This document shows positions 9,627-18,695 of a stretch of DNA of 64,000 nt, one piece after another. A program made the translations under genes and the position numbers. Origin of the DNA: Methylomonas albis (GTDB lineage: Bacteria; Pseudomonadota; Gammaproteobacteria; Methylococcales; Methylomonadaceae); the NCBI RefSeq assembly GCF_014850955.1, contig NZ_JACXSS010000001.1, positions 4,092,001 to 4,156,000 of the forward strand, read 5' to 3'. The notes beneath the pieces are model-generated. The model was not told the DNA's origin and did not search any database. It was given only the letters and a program-made list of their open reading frames with translations. Position 1 is the first letter of the stretch, and every line of letters starts with the position of its first letter.

Positions 9627-9657
9627 GCTGCCTCGGCGAAATGCTTGCTAGAAATAA

Positions 9658-9705
9658 AATCAATCGATTGATTTACAAAATATCAATCAATCGATTGATT
9701 GTCAA
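9658..9705 (-). promoter_or_regulatory. tetR-RND operon promoter with two identical operators
   Basis: On the minus strand TTGACA (9705-9700) and TATTTT (9682-9677) are separated by exactly 17 bases, a near-consensus sigma-70 promoter. The 16-bp perfect palindrome AATCAATCGATTGATT occurs twice, at 9685-9700 (filling the spacer) and 9658-9673 (over the expected transcription start), with centres 27 bp apart. This is the layout expected of TetR-family autorepression. That the neighbouring CecR-like protein binds here is inference from position and symmetry. Confidence 0.85.
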
Positions 9706-9798
9706 TTTTGCACGAGGTGAAGGCTAAGGCCTTGAATGCTGTGTAAATCAACACGCAGAGCTAATTTGGATGCGAACAGCGTTTTGGACATGGTTTGA

Positions 9799-10070
9799 CT
9801 GAAGTGGCAGCTGAAAGCCGTTGACGAAGATGAATGTCTGTTGCTGCGCCTGCTCGATGAGGAATATACGCAGCACCCTTTTTATGGCTCTCGGCGGATG
9901 GCGAAGTACCTGTGTGGCTACGGACATGTGGTTAATCGCAAGCGGGTTTAGCGCTTGATACCTACAGGGCACAAGTGCAAACCCTTGGATTGGCGGGCAT
10001 GGCGCCCGGCCCCAGTACCAGCACGTCTATCCGCAGCACAAGCTTTAACTTCTACCGTAGCCTGACTTCA
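9799..10070 (+). pseudogene. IS3-family transposase (OrfB) remnant
   Basis: Reading from 9799 gives an OrfB-like stretch with RLLDEEYTQHPFYGSRRMAK and then GHVVNRKRV, the conserved start of the IS3 integrase domain. It is broken by a TAG stop at the end of that motif. After a frame change near 9965 the reading continues as TLGLAGMAPGPSTST, another IS3 landmark. The rest of the transposase, the DDE domain and clear terminal repeats are missing. It is a dead fragment between the TetR operon and the iron-uptake genes. Confidence 0.75.
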
Positions 10071-10098
10071 CGGGAAATGTTTTTTGACCTGAAAAACC

Positions 10099-10133
10099 AT
10101 GTCATATGCCGAGACGAGTGCGGCATATGACAT
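10099..10133. repeat. Perfect 13-bp inverted repeat upstream of the FecI-like gene
   Basis: ATGTCATATGCCG (10099-10111) and CGGCATATGACAT (10121-10133) are exactly complementary around a 9-base loop. The element lies about 145 bp before the sigma-factor start. It may be a regulator site, a weak terminator (a short AT-rich stretch follows) or the end of the adjacent dead IS. No Fur-box match is obvious in the rest of the gap. Confidence 0.55.
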
Positions 10134-10277
10134 AGTTTTATACGGAATCCTTATTTTTTCTTTCTCTTCAAAAACATTAGCCTAAGCATTACAAAGGCTA
10201 GACGGCTATCCATCCTTATTGGCACACAGCTTGCGGAGGTTTCCAACTTCCGCTCACTAAAACCCGGAGCTTGTCGC

Positions 10278-10793
10278 TTGTCCGCCATCGCCCTACAGCA
10301 TGATCAGATCGCCGAATTGTTTCTCAGGCATAAGGAAGCCATCGTCGATTTTTTGATTCAGAAGGTAAAGTGTCCGGATACCGCTCAAGATTTAAGCCAG
10401 GAGGCTTATTTACGCCTGCTGGGCAAGGACGGTTTGACACATATCGATAATCTGCCCGGCTACCTGTTTCGCACCGCCGAACGATTGTCGATAGACTTTA
10501 TCCGCCACCATCAGCGCAGCGGCGCAAAGACTCAAACACTCGACGATGAGCTGACTTGCCCGCTGATTCAGCCGGAAGACTTTGCCATTCTTAGTCAGCA
10601 ATGCGAACTATTGCTGCAGGCTATCGCCAGCCTCCCCCGGCAATGCCGGCATATTTTACTGCTGCGCAAGATCGACGAATTAAGCTATGCCCAGATCGCC
10701 GGACAATTGGGCATCTCCGAAAAAACCGTGCAACGCCAATTGGTCAAGGCCATGTTGCACTGCCATCAGTTACTAATCGATCCGCAATACTAA
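10278..10793 (+). CDS. FecI-like ECF sigma factor (iron-starvation type)
   Basis: This 171-residue RNA polymerase sigma factor has region 2 at about residues 20-80 (SQEAYLRLLG and RTAERLSIDFIR) and region 4 at about 110-160 (PRQCRHILLLRKIDELSYAQ, then ISEKTVQRQLVKAM). I chose the TTG at 10278 because no in-frame ATG lies near the family's usual N-terminus and GGAG (10266-10269) is 8 bases upstream. The next genes encode a FecR-type anti-sigma factor, a TonB receptor with a signalling domain and a PepSY protein. This is the standard cell-surface signalling cassette, in which ferric siderophore binding at the receptor frees the sigma factor to transcribe the receptor gene. Confidence 0.9.
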   Translation: MSAIALQHDQIAELFLRHKEAIVDFLIQKVKCPDTAQDLSQEAYLRLLGKDGLTHIDNLPGYLFRTAERLSIDFIRHHQRSGAKTQTLDDELTCPLIQPEDFAILSQQCELLLQAIASLPRQCRHILLLRKIDELSYAQIAGQLGISEKTVQRQLVKAMLHCHQLLIDPQY

Positions 10794-10805
10794 ACAGGCG
10801 CATTG

Positions 10806-11762
10806 ATGAAAGCACCCGGCATTTCCCAAAGACAACAGATTCTGAAACAAGCGACGACATGGTTTGTGGCGTTGCAATCCGAACACTGCAACGACAAACA
10901 GCTTCAAACATTCGAGCAATGGCTTCTGCAAGATCCGGCACATCAGCAGGCTTACGCAGAAGTGACAGGCCTTTGGGGAGATTTGGATACCCTGAAAACC
11001 CGCAAGATAACGGGTTTGGATGCCGCACGCTCGGCACGACCCCGCATCTGGCGAAACAGCAAAGCTTTAACCGGCTGCCTGCTGCTTGGCGCAATTTTAA
11101 CCGGGGCGTGGCTGGACTACAGCACACCCGGCACGGATTACCGGACAAGCATAGGCGAACAACAAACCGTGCAGCTAGCCGACGGCTCGCAAATGCAATT
11201 GAACACAAACACGCAACTGAGTGTACGTCTGTCCTGGTGGCGCCGCGAGATCGAATTGCAGCAAGGCGAAGCCATGTTCAAGGTTGCCCATCAGGCCTGG
11301 CGTCCGTTTACCGTGCATACCGGCGATTTACAAATTAAAGACATCGGCACCGTGTTTAACGTGCGACACGATACGCTCGGCACCGCCGTATCGGTGTTGG
11401 AAGGCGAAGTTTCCTTGCTCGCCGGCCGCAGCTGGTTTGGCGAAAATTTAGCCGCCGGTTTCAGCCGCAAAATTGACCAAAACGGCCACTGGCAAAAATC
11501 GGGGAAAACCAGTGTCGAACAAGTGGCGGCGTGGACCAGCGGCCAGCTGCTGTTCGATCACACCCCGCTAGCCGAAGTCGTCGCAGAATTGGAGCGCTAT
11601 CACACCGTACGCTTTGCGTTTGCGGATCCCGCTTTGGCAAAACAAACCCTGAGTGGCAGTTTCAATTCCGCCGACCTCAAGCCGTTTTTGCAAGCCTTGG
11701 AAAAAATCCTACCCATCCGCGTACAGCGCCAAAAACAGACCATCGTGCTGTATGCCCGTTAG
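10806..11762 (+). CDS. FecR-type anti-sigma factor / transmembrane regulator
   Basis: This 318-residue protein starts at ATG 10806; a TTG directly before it is in frame. It has a cytoplasmic DUF4880-type N-terminus (residues 14-60, ending TGLWGDL) that would hold the sigma factor, one membrane helix at about 86-105, and a periplasmic FecR domain (GEQQTVQLADGSQMQLNT). The C-terminal DUF4974-like STN-fold region (LAEVVAELERYHTVRFAF) would contact the receptor's signalling domain. It is 12 bp downstream of the sigma-factor gene and 105 bp upstream of the receptor gene. Confidence 0.9.
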   Translation: MKAPGISQRQQILKQATTWFVALQSEHCNDKQLQTFEQWLLQDPAHQQAYAEVTGLWGDLDTLKTRKITGLDAARSARPRIWRNSKALTGCLLLGAILTGAWLDYSTPGTDYRTSIGEQQTVQLADGSQMQLNTNTQLSVRLSWWRREIELQQGEAMFKVAHQAWRPFTVHTGDLQIKDIGTVFNVRHDTLGTAVSVLEGEVSLLAGRSWFGENLAAGFSRKIDQNGHWQKSGKTSVEQVAAWTSGQLLFDHTPLAEVVAELERYHTVRFAFADPALAKQTLSGSFNSADLKPFLQALEKILPIRVQRQKQTIVLYAR

Positions 11763-11867
11763 CTTGAAAAAATATTCAACCAAATTGTCCAGTTTGGCCG
11801 ACCTGCTTCGTTAATAGGGTATGGCAAGTCAAAAAATCTTGCTGCCCACGACTAACAGGAGATGATT

Positions 11868-14213
11868 ATGAATTACAAACTTAAACCCAAACCTTCCGGA
11901 AAACAGCGTCCACACCTACCGCTGCTGGCCTTCGCATTGACGGCATCCTTGAACGCGATGACTGTCGTTGCCGCCGACGCTAACATAGACCTTCCGGCCC
12001 AGCCGTTGGCAGCGACCTTGGATAGCTTGGCCAAGTCCACCAACACCAAATTGATTTACGCCGACTCGGTTGTACAAGGCATGCAAGCCGAAGCACTGAA
12101 AGGCAGCTTTACCGTGCAACAGGCTTTAGAGAAGGTACTCAGCCGCAACGGTTTGCAATTCGAACAAGTTGGCGAGGGTGTTATTGCGGTTAAAAAGGCC
12201 CCAGCGCCAAAAGCCCAAGCCATCAAGGACGATTCGATTTTCGAGCTAGGTGCGGTCACAGTGAGTGATCAAGCCGAGAGTGTAAAATTAACCGGCAAGG
12301 ACATCGCCACTTCGGTGGACATCATGTACGCCGATAAGATCGCCGACCAAAACGTGTTGACAGCCTACGATTTGTTCCACCGCATGCCCGGCGTTCAGGT
12401 GACTCAATTCGGCCAAGGCATCACCACCGGAAAAATGTCGTTTCGCGGCTTCAATGGCGAAGGCCGGGTTAACGCGGTCAAATTACTGATCGACGGCGTT
12501 CCCAGCAACACCAACAGTGGCGACACTTATTTCATCGACTCGCTGTTTCCGCTGGACATCGAGTCCATCGAAGTGGTGCGCGGCACCAACGACGCCCGCT
12601 ACGGCCTGCACTCCTTCGCCGGCAACATCAGCATGAACACCACCACCGGCGGCAACTACGTCAAGGGCCGGGTCGGTTACGGCAGTTTCAACACCCACGA
12701 CATCCAATCCGGACTGGGCTACGAAAAAGACGGTTTCTCGCAAAACTATCAAATATCCTATCGCGCCAGCGACGGTTACCGCGACCACAGTGATACCGAT
12801 AAAAACAGCTTTTCGGGCAAGTGGTTTTACACCCCGGACGACCAAAAATACAAAATAGGTTTGATCGCCCGCTGGAGCGAAGCCGGCGCCCAAGAGCCGG
12901 GCTATATGACTTACCAGGAACAGTTACTTAACCAAACCCAAACCTTCGCCCGAAATGCCAGCGACGGCGGCAAACGTACAGTTGGTCAAGTCAGCACCCA
13001 TTTAGACGTCAACGTTAGCAAGACTTTATTCTGGTCGTCCAAGGTTTACGGCAACTTGTTCGACGACCAGCGTTACGTGACCTACGGACCCGGCGCGACG
13101 CAACAAGAACGCGACCGCGACGAAATCCAGTATGGCGCGATGACCTCGCTGACCTACCATCCGGTGGTCAGTTGGCTGGACGACTTTTCGCTGGAAACCG
13201 GCTTTGACTTCCAGCAGCAGGAAAACAAATATCTACGTTATCTAACCACTAGCCGAGCTCGCAACAGCGGCGGTTTGCGCAATGACGAGAAATGGGACTT
13301 CCTAAACTACGGCGGCTACATCCAGGCAGTCATCAAGCCTTTCAAATGGTTGAAGCTGACGCCAGGCTACCGCGCCGACATCATCGACGGCAGCTTTTTC
13401 AACTATCGCCCCGGCACGACCTTCGGCTCTTCTCCGTTGAACGATTACGGCACGATTTCGCAACCCAAAATCGGCGCGGTGATTACGCCGATAGAAGGTT
13501 ACAGCCTTTACGGTAACTGGGGCCGCACTTTCCAGGTCGGCCTGGGACAAGCCACCTTCATCGGCCGCAACCAAGCTAACATCGGCCCCTCGTTGAATGA
13601 CGGTTGGGAAGTTGGAATCAAGCTAAAGCCGGTGGATTGGGCCGAGGGCCGGGTCGCCTATTGGGCACAAGACGCCAGCAACGAAATCAGCCGCAATCTG
13701 GCCAGCGTCGACTCGACGATGATCGGTGCGACCAAACGCCAGGGTGTGGACATTGAGGTCAAGGTCTATCCGACCGACAAAGTCGGCGTTTGGGCATCCT
13801 ATTCTTTGCAGGAAGCTAAAGTCACTAACCCGCCCGCAGTCGCAGCCGGCACGATGGAGTACACCGCCGGCAATCAGGTGGTCAATACCCCGAATTATTT
13901 GTTTTCGGCCGGTATCGACTACCAAATCCTGCCGCAACTGCGTTCTTCGCTGTGGACCAGTGGCCAAGGCGATTACTTTGTCGATCAAGCCAATCAACGC
14001 GGCAAATACGGCGAATATGCCCTGCTGAACCTCGATTTGGGCTATCAGGTGACCAAGGAAGTGGAATTGCAATTTCAGGCCAAAAACCTGACCGATGTTC
14101 GCCGGGAATACGTGTGGTACGACGAAACCTTCGGTGCTACCGCCCAACCGTTCTTCTCGCCCGGCGACGGCGTTGCGTTCTACGGCGCCGTGAACGTCAA
14201 GTTCGACTACTAA
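11868..14213 (+). CDS. TonB-dependent siderophore receptor with STN signalling domain (FecA/FpvA type)
   Basis: This roughly 780-residue outer-membrane receptor has a signal peptide and an STN secretin/TonB short N-terminal domain (about residues 40-112, LPAQPLAATLDSLAKSTN). A TonB-box-like region (LGAVTVSD), a plug domain (GVQVTQFGQGI to NTTTGG) and a 22-strand barrel follow. It ends in VNVKFDY with a terminal aromatic residue, as expected for barrel insertion. ATG 11868 is preferred over ATG 11862 because AGGAG at 11857-11861 is then 6 bases upstream. The STN domain and the preceding sigma/anti-sigma genes show a transducer that imports ferric siderophore and induces its own gene. The ligand is unknown. 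Confidence 0.92.
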   Translation: MNYKLKPKPSGKQRPHLPLLAFALTASLNAMTVVAADANIDLPAQPLAATLDSLAKSTNTKLIYADSVVQGMQAEALKGSFTVQQALEKVLSRNGLQFEQVGEGVIAVKKAPAPKAQAIKDDSIFELGAVTVSDQAESVKLTGKDIATSVDIMYADKIADQNVLTAYDLFHRMPGVQVTQFGQGITTGKMSFRGFNGEGRVNAVKLLIDGVPSNTNSGDTYFIDSLFPLDIESIEVVRGTNDARYGLHSFAGNISMNTTTGGNYVKGRVGYGSFNTHDIQSGLGYEKDGFSQNYQISYRASDGYRDHSDTDKNSFSGKWFYTPDDQKYKIGLIARWSEAGAQEPGYMTYQEQLLNQTQTFARNASDGGKRTVGQVSTHLDVNVSKTLFWSSKVYGNLFDDQRYVTYGPGATQQERDRDEIQYGAMTSLTYHPVVSWLDDFSLETGFDFQQQENKYLRYLTTSRARNSGGLRNDEKWDFLNYGGYIQAVIKPFKWLKLTPGYRADIIDGSFFNYRPGTTFGSSPLNDYGTISQPKIGAVITPIEGYSLYGNWGRTFQVGLGQATFIGRNQANIGPSLNDGWEVGIKLKPVDWAEGRVAYWAQDASNEISRNLASVDSTMIGATKRQGVDIEVKVYPTDKVGVWASYSLQEAKVTNPPAVAAGTMEYTAGNQVVNTPNYLFSAGIDYQILPQLRSSLWTSGQGDYFVDQANQRGKYGEYALLNLDLGYQVTKEVELQFQAKNLTDVRREYVWYDETFGATAQPFFSPGDGVAFYGAVNVKFDY

Positions 14214-14226
14214 GCTAACGTAAAAC

Positions 14227-15426
14227 ATGAGAGCAACGGCCAGCAAGAGGCAGGCTAGACGCCAGTTCTGGCTGGCCGTGCATTTATATCTCGGACTGTC
14301 GCTGGGTTTGATCATCGCCATGGTCGGCCTGAGCGGCAGCCTGCTGGTGTTTTATATCGATCTGGACGAATGGCTGAATCCGCAGCTGATCATTTCCGAA
14401 TCAACTACCCAACGGCAAAGCTACGAGGATATTTTTCAAGCCTTGCGCCGGACTGAACCCACGCGGCAACGCGGCTGGCGTCTGGAAATTCCCGAAGACC
14501 CGCAGCGCGCAATCACCGCCCGTTACTACAAACCCGGAGAAACCGCACATCATGGCTTTGCGCCGCTGACGCTGTCAGTCGATCCGTTTACCGGCACGGT
14601 ACTCGCCAATCGCTTCTGGGGCGAATTTGCGATGACCTGGCTCTACGATTTGCATTACAAACTGTTGCTGGACGATCTGGGTAAGATTTTGATGGCTATT
14701 CTGGGCGGCTTGTTGCTGATTTCCTTAGTCAGCGGAGTCTATCTCTGGTGGCCGCCTCTTCATAAATTGAAGAGCGCTTTGAGCCTAAAGCGAAATGCCA
14801 GCCGCGAACGCTTGAATTACGACTTGCACAAACTAGCCGGCGTCTACAGTTTGATCGTGATAATGGTGTTGGCGGTCACAGGGATTGCCTTGGAGATTCC
14901 GCAATACGTCAATCCCATACTGGGCTATTTCTCGCCTTTGCAAGCATCGCCCGCGCCAAAATCGGCCATAACCCAAAACAACCCAGCACGTATCAGCCTG
15001 GATCAAGCCGTCGCGGTCGGCCAAGCCCGTTTTCCGCAGGCGCGCCTGTGTTGGATAGAGACACCGCACGACGCCAATGGCAGCTACCGCATCAATCTGC
15101 GCCAGACTGGCGAACCCAGTCAGCGCTTTCCCAAAACCAATGTCTGGGTCGATCAATATTCCGGCCAGGTGTTGGCGGTCAGCAATCCCGACGAACTTGG
15201 AAGTTCAGATACAATCATCAACTGGCTGCATCCTTTGCATACCGGAGAAGCGTTCGGCTTGACCGGCCAATTGCTGGTGTTAATTTCCGGCTTGCTCTGC
15301 CCGCTGCTGTTCATCACCGGTGTAATTCGCTGGTTACAAAAACGGCGCGGTCGACCAATGCGTCATCGGCAGCAACGCCACACTGCTAAAAATCAGCCGC
15401 TGTCGCCCGAGCTGCTAAACCGATAA
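14227..15426 (+). CDS. PepSY-associated membrane protein of iron-uptake cluster
   Basis: This 399-residue inner-membrane protein has four predicted helices: about residues 15-40 (HLYLGLSLGLIIAMVGLSGS), 152-176, 205-228 and 345-368. The two periplasmic PepSY-type regions between them follow the family pattern (HLYLGL start, WWPP after helix 2, NWLHPLHTGEAFG before the last helix). Such proteins commonly follow FecA-type receptor genes, and some act as siderophore-iron reductases, using conserved His residues as possible haem ligands; HLYLG, DLHYK, DLHKL and HPLHTG here fit that idea. It starts 13 bp after the receptor stop, so it is probably in the same unit. Confidence 0.88.
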   Translation: MRATASKRQARRQFWLAVHLYLGLSLGLIIAMVGLSGSLLVFYIDLDEWLNPQLIISESTTQRQSYEDIFQALRRTEPTRQRGWRLEIPEDPQRAITARYYKPGETAHHGFAPLTLSVDPFTGTVLANRFWGEFAMTWLYDLHYKLLLDDLGKILMAILGGLLLISLVSGVYLWWPPLHKLKSALSLKRNASRERLNYDLHKLAGVYSLIVIMVLAVTGIALEIPQYVNPILGYFSPLQASPAPKSAITQNNPARISLDQAVAVGQARFPQARLCWIETPHDANGSYRINLRQTGEPSQRFPKTNVWVDQYSGQVLAVSNPDELGSSDTIINWLHPLHTGEAFGLTGQLLVLISGLLCPLLFITGVIRWLQKRRGRPMRHRQQRHTAKNQPLSPELLNR

Positions 15427-15472
15427 ATTCAACGGCGGATCACTACTACTGGCACCTGCCTGTGGATAGCTA

Positions 15473-15613
15473 AGGTGATTTTTGAGAACGTTTATACCCA
15501 TTGGCAATGACAAATATGTCGTTCGCTGAGCGGACTTGTGCTGAGCGACGCCAAAGTAGCCGAAGCAAACGGTTGACTTCGGCTCCGCTCAGTCAACGGC
15601 AAGTCGCTTGCTT
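15473..15613. repeat. Dispersed repeat, copy 1 (inverted partner at 47664)
   Basis: The block beginning TAAGGTGATTTTTGAGAACG matches the reverse complement of 47664-47795 over about 60 bases with few changes, then shares shuffled palindromic pieces such as GTTCGCTGAGCGGA and GACTTCGGCTCCGCTCAGTC. It fills much of the 290-bp gap before the cation transporter. A 61-codon open frame inside it is not credible as a gene. Confidence 0.65.
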
Positions 15614-15720
15614 TGGGTGCATTTATTGCCATAAATCGCCTAAGTATTTGCAGCAAATCCACGCGACTAATCTAAAATTCGCATAATTAGCAGGTGCGTT
15701 TCCGGTAGTGTTTGCCGCAA

Positions 15721-16665
15721 ATGATCGCAGCCTTACTCAACATTTTATTCGGCCCAAAATCCATGTCTCATAGCAATTCCACCTCAGCCATTATTGTCGC
15801 GTTCGCCGCAAATCTGGGCATCGCGTTGACCAAAACCGGCGCGGCAGTCTGGACCGGTTCCGGTTCGCTGCTGGCGGAAGCCATCCATTCCGTTGCCGAT
15901 TGCGGCAATCAGGTGTTGCTGTTTATCGGCATGAAACGTTCGGCGCGGACGGCAACCCAGCAACATCCTATGGGTTATGGCCGGGAAGCCTATATTTGGT
16001 CAATGATGGTGGCAATTACCCTATTCTCGGTTGGCGGATTGTTTTCGATCCACGAGGGCTGGTTGCGATATCACGAACCGCAAGCCGTGGAAAACGCCGG
16101 TATCGCGCTGACGATATTGGCTATAGCCGTAGTTTTGGAAGGTTTTTCATTGCGAGCCGCACTGGGGGCGATGGAAAGCGAACGTGGCGATCGCAAAATT
16201 TGGCAATGGTTTAAAGAAACCCAATCCAGCGAATTGATGGTGGTGATCGGCGAGGATCTGGCCGCACTGCTTGGCCTGGTGATAGCCGCCGCGATGCTGG
16301 GTTTGACCATGGTCACCGGCAATTCGCTTTACGACGCCATTGGCTCAATGTTGATCGGCGCACTGTTGATAGTCGTAGCGATTTTAATTGGCCGGGAAGT
16401 GCATTCTTTGCTACTCGGGGAAGCCGATGCGCAAATCCGCGATGCAGTTCACCGTTATCTGGAAAAACAAAGCTGTGTCACTCGCGTACTGAATATTTGG
16501 GCTATTAGCCACGGCAGCCAAGTAATGGTGGCCGTAAAAGCCGAAATGCCACCGAATTTAAGTGTCGGGGAAGCCGTTGAATTAATTAACGGAATGGAAA
16601 AACAGATCAAAACAGACCACCGCCGCATCAATTGGGTCTTTTTCGAAATCGATAATTCTGATTAA
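15721..16665 (+). CDS. Cation diffusion facilitator transporter, ZnT9/SLC30A9-like subgroup
   Basis: This roughly 314-residue protein has a six-helix CDF membrane domain and a cytoplasmic C-terminal domain. Helix 2 carries HSVADCGNQ (the HxxxD metal site), and HPMGYGREAYIW follows it as in the SLC30A9-like subgroup. Helix 5 has GEDLAALLG, where the usual first His/Asp is replaced by Glu, also seen in that subgroup. It probably exports Zn2+ or another divalent metal from the cytoplasm by proton antiport. The start is uncertain: ATG 15721 and ATG 15763 (MSHSNSTSAIIV, closer to typical family N-termini) are both possible and neither has a strong ribosome binding site. Confidence 0.85.
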   Translation: MIAALLNILFGPKSMSHSNSTSAIIVAFAANLGIALTKTGAAVWTGSGSLLAEAIHSVADCGNQVLLFIGMKRSARTATQQHPMGYGREAYIWSMMVAITLFSVGGLFSIHEGWLRYHEPQAVENAGIALTILAIAVVLEGFSLRAALGAMESERGDRKIWQWFKETQSSELMVVIGEDLAALLGLVIAAAMLGLTMVTGNSLYDAIGSMLIGALLIVVAILIGREVHSLLLGEADAQIRDAVHRYLEKQSCVTRVLNIWAISHGSQVMVAVKAEMPPNLSVGEAVELINGMEKQIKTDHRRINWVFFEIDNSD

Positions 16666-16713
16666 ATAATACAGTCAAATGTTTACGCCACATATCTGGA
16701 GCAAAGTAAGAAC

Positions 16714-18039
16714 TTGAGCACCCTACCGAAAACCCGTTTAGCGCTACTTTCTTTAGCATGTCTGCTGTTGCAAAGCGCTCCCGCGTCCGCCAGATACGCG
16801 GCCATTGTGATTGACGCCGACACCGGTCGCGTCGTTCACGAAACCGAATCGACCCAACGCTGGTATCCCGCGTCCTTGACCAAGGTCATGACCATCTATT
16901 TAACGCTGTCGGCTTTGGAAAACGGCCGACTAAGACTGACCGACACCTTATTTGCGTCGCAACACGCCGCCTCGCAACCGCAGTCCAAACTGGGCTTGCG
17001 TACCGGGCAAAGTCTGACAGTGGAACAAGCGATCATGGCGGTCACGACCCGTTCCGCCAACGACGCGGCGGTGGTACTGGCGGAAAAGCTGGGTGGTTCG
17101 GAAAGCAATTTTGCGACGATGATGACCCAGCAAGCCCGTACTCTAGGCATGTACAACAGTTCGTTCGAGAATGCCAGCGGTTTGCCGAACGACGGCCAAA
17201 TCAGCAGTGCCCGCGACTTGGCCTTATTATCGGCCTCGCTGATTCGCGACTTCCCGCAGCATTATCATTATTTTTCGGCGACGGAATTTAACTATAAAGG
17301 CCGGGTAATGCCCAACACCAACCGCATTCTGAAAACCTATCCGGATGCTGACGGTTTGAAAACCGGCTTTACCTGCGGCTCCGGCTACAACCTGATCGCC
17401 TCGGCCAAACGCAACGGCCACCGCTTGATTGGCGTGTTATTGGGTGCGCACAGCAGCGGCGAGCGTTTCGAGCAAATGGGCAATCTATTGGACATGGGCT
17501 TTGCCAATAGCGAAAAAGGCCTGTTCGGTGAACATATCTCGCAACTGAAAGACTACTCAGCCCTGCCGCCACCGTTTCAGTTGTCCTCTAACCGTTGCGC
17601 CGGCAGTGCCGAGCAAATGGGCGCCGACTCCGGCAGCAGCCGTTATGAGCCAATTCGCATCAATGCGCCTTACAATAGCCGCCGTGAAAAGCTCACCCAA
17701 TTGGCCCAAGCTAAGCCGCAAAGCCACGGCAGCGTCTGGACAGTCAGCATGGGCAGCTATCCGCGCAAAATTGATGCGGACGTAAATTTACAGCGCGCGC
17801 GCAACGCTCTCGGCGCGTTAGCCAAATCCGGACGAGCAGGCATCGTCAGAACCAAGTCTAAAGGCAGTACCGCCTGGCGCGCGCAATGGAGCGGTTTACA
17901 ACAGGACGACAGCCAAGACTTTTGTCGGCGCTTACGTGCCAAACATATGGATTGCAGTTCCTCGCCGCAACCCCGGCAAACCTTGGCGGCTACTAGCCCA
18001 TCTAAGCCGATACGCCGCGTCAACCACCGTAGGTCCTGA
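16714..18039 (+). CDS. D-alanyl-D-alanine carboxypeptidase with C-terminal SPOR domain
   Basis: This 441-residue penicillin-binding protein of the S11 peptidase family has a signal peptide (about 1-27). All three catalytic motifs are visible: SxxK in PASLTKVMT (about residue 54), SxN in TTRSANDAA (about 112) and KTG in DGLKTGFTCG (about 215). After a linker, the last 90 residues (SVWTVSMGSYPRK onward) match a SPOR domain, which binds denuded glycan at the division septum. It would trim the terminal D-Ala of peptidoglycan pentapeptides in the periplasm, possibly at the septum. The start is a TTG with GGAG about 12 bases upstream; no nearby in-frame ATG keeps the signal peptide whole. Confidence 0.92.
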   Translation: MSTLPKTRLALLSLACLLLQSAPASARYAAIVIDADTGRVVHETESTQRWYPASLTKVMTIYLTLSALENGRLRLTDTLFASQHAASQPQSKLGLRTGQSLTVEQAIMAVTTRSANDAAVVLAEKLGGSESNFATMMTQQARTLGMYNSSFENASGLPNDGQISSARDLALLSASLIRDFPQHYHYFSATEFNYKGRVMPNTNRILKTYPDADGLKTGFTCGSGYNLIASAKRNGHRLIGVLLGAHSSGERFEQMGNLLDMGFANSEKGLFGEHISQLKDYSALPPPFQLSSNRCAGSAEQMGADSGSSRYEPIRINAPYNSRREKLTQLAQAKPQSHGSVWTVSMGSYPRKIDADVNLQRARNALGALAKSGRAGIVRTKSKGSTAWRAQWSGLQQDDSQDFCRRLRAKHMDCSSSPQPRQTLAATSPSKPIRRVNHRRS

Positions 18040-18047
18040 GCCTCAAA

Positions 18048-18254
18048 TCAGTAATGGGGCGGCCGTTCGTCAACCGCCCCAACTTGGCGATCATCAAGCG
18101 CCAAGCTTTTGATCTTGTCGTTTAGCAATTTACAGGTTTCTTCCAGCTTACCGATCTGCTTTTGCTGGCCGGCCACCACCTGATTCAAGGCCTGAATCAA
18201 ATCTTCCTGATACGCTTGTTTAATCTCCAATTCGATGAATCTGTCTTCGCTCAT
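18048..18254 (-). CDS. slyX: SlyX family protein
   Basis: This 68-residue, mostly coiled-coil protein has the SlyX pattern: an N-terminal helix ELEIKQAYQEDLIQALN, a Gln/Glu-rich heptad stretch, and the conserved C-terminal end PPHY. Its biochemical role is unknown in all bacteria. It is convergent with the carboxypeptidase gene, with only 8 bp between stops. Confidence 0.92.
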   Translation of the reverse strand: MSEDRFIELEIKQAYQEDLIQALNQVVAGQQKQIGKLEETCKLLNDKIKSLALDDRQVGAVDERPPHY

Positions 18255-18384
18255 TGCTCCAGCCGGTTAATATGCAAATTTGCCATTCTAATCGAAAATT
18301 CCGATAGTTTTGCCCCATGTACTCGCACAGCTTCTATAAACTCGCTATCATTGCCCAGTACATCAACATAGCGAGGATGCAACC

Positions 18385-18687
18385 ATGACAACTATTGCAG
18401 ATCCGGTCATAGGCCGTTGGTATAAAGACCTGGAAAGTAATCTCACCTTCAAAGTCGTAGCGATTGAAGGCAACGAAGAATCGGTGGAAGTTCAGTTCGC
18501 CAACGGCGATTTGGGCGAGTACGACAACGAATCCTGGTATGGCTCGACTATCGATTACATAGAAGATCCGGAAGACTGGAGCGCGCCGTTCGACGAACTG
18601 GAAGCCGACGACCTCGGCTACACAGACCCTGATCGCCATGCCCGGCCGGATGCGGAAGATTTGGACATTAGCGATTTGTTGGATTGA
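18385..18687 (+). CDS. Small acidic protein, DUF6763-like
   Basis: This 100-residue acidic protein has about a quarter Asp plus Glu. It opens with ADPVIGRWYKDLESNLTFKV and has a compact beta-rich first half, then a disordered acidic tail ending in DISDLLD. It resembles the short gammaproteobacterial family now called DUF6763, which has no known function; I hold that name with moderate confidence. It is 8 bp upstream of the ATPase gene, so the two are probably co-transcribed. Confidence 0.7.
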   Translation: MTTIADPVIGRWYKDLESNLTFKVVAIEGNEESVEVQFANGDLGEYDNESWYGSTIDYIEDPEDWSAPFDELEADDLGYTDPDRHARPDAEDLDISDLLD

Positions 18688-18695
18688 GATAATTT

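Noticed and set aside
11763..11861. Possible FecI-type promoter before the STN receptor gene
   Set aside because: I could not see a convincing -35/-10 pair for iron-starvation sigma factors, so it is not annotated.
15501..15686. 61-codon open frame before the cation transporter
   Set aside because: It lies in a dispersed repeat and has no domain or ribosome binding site.
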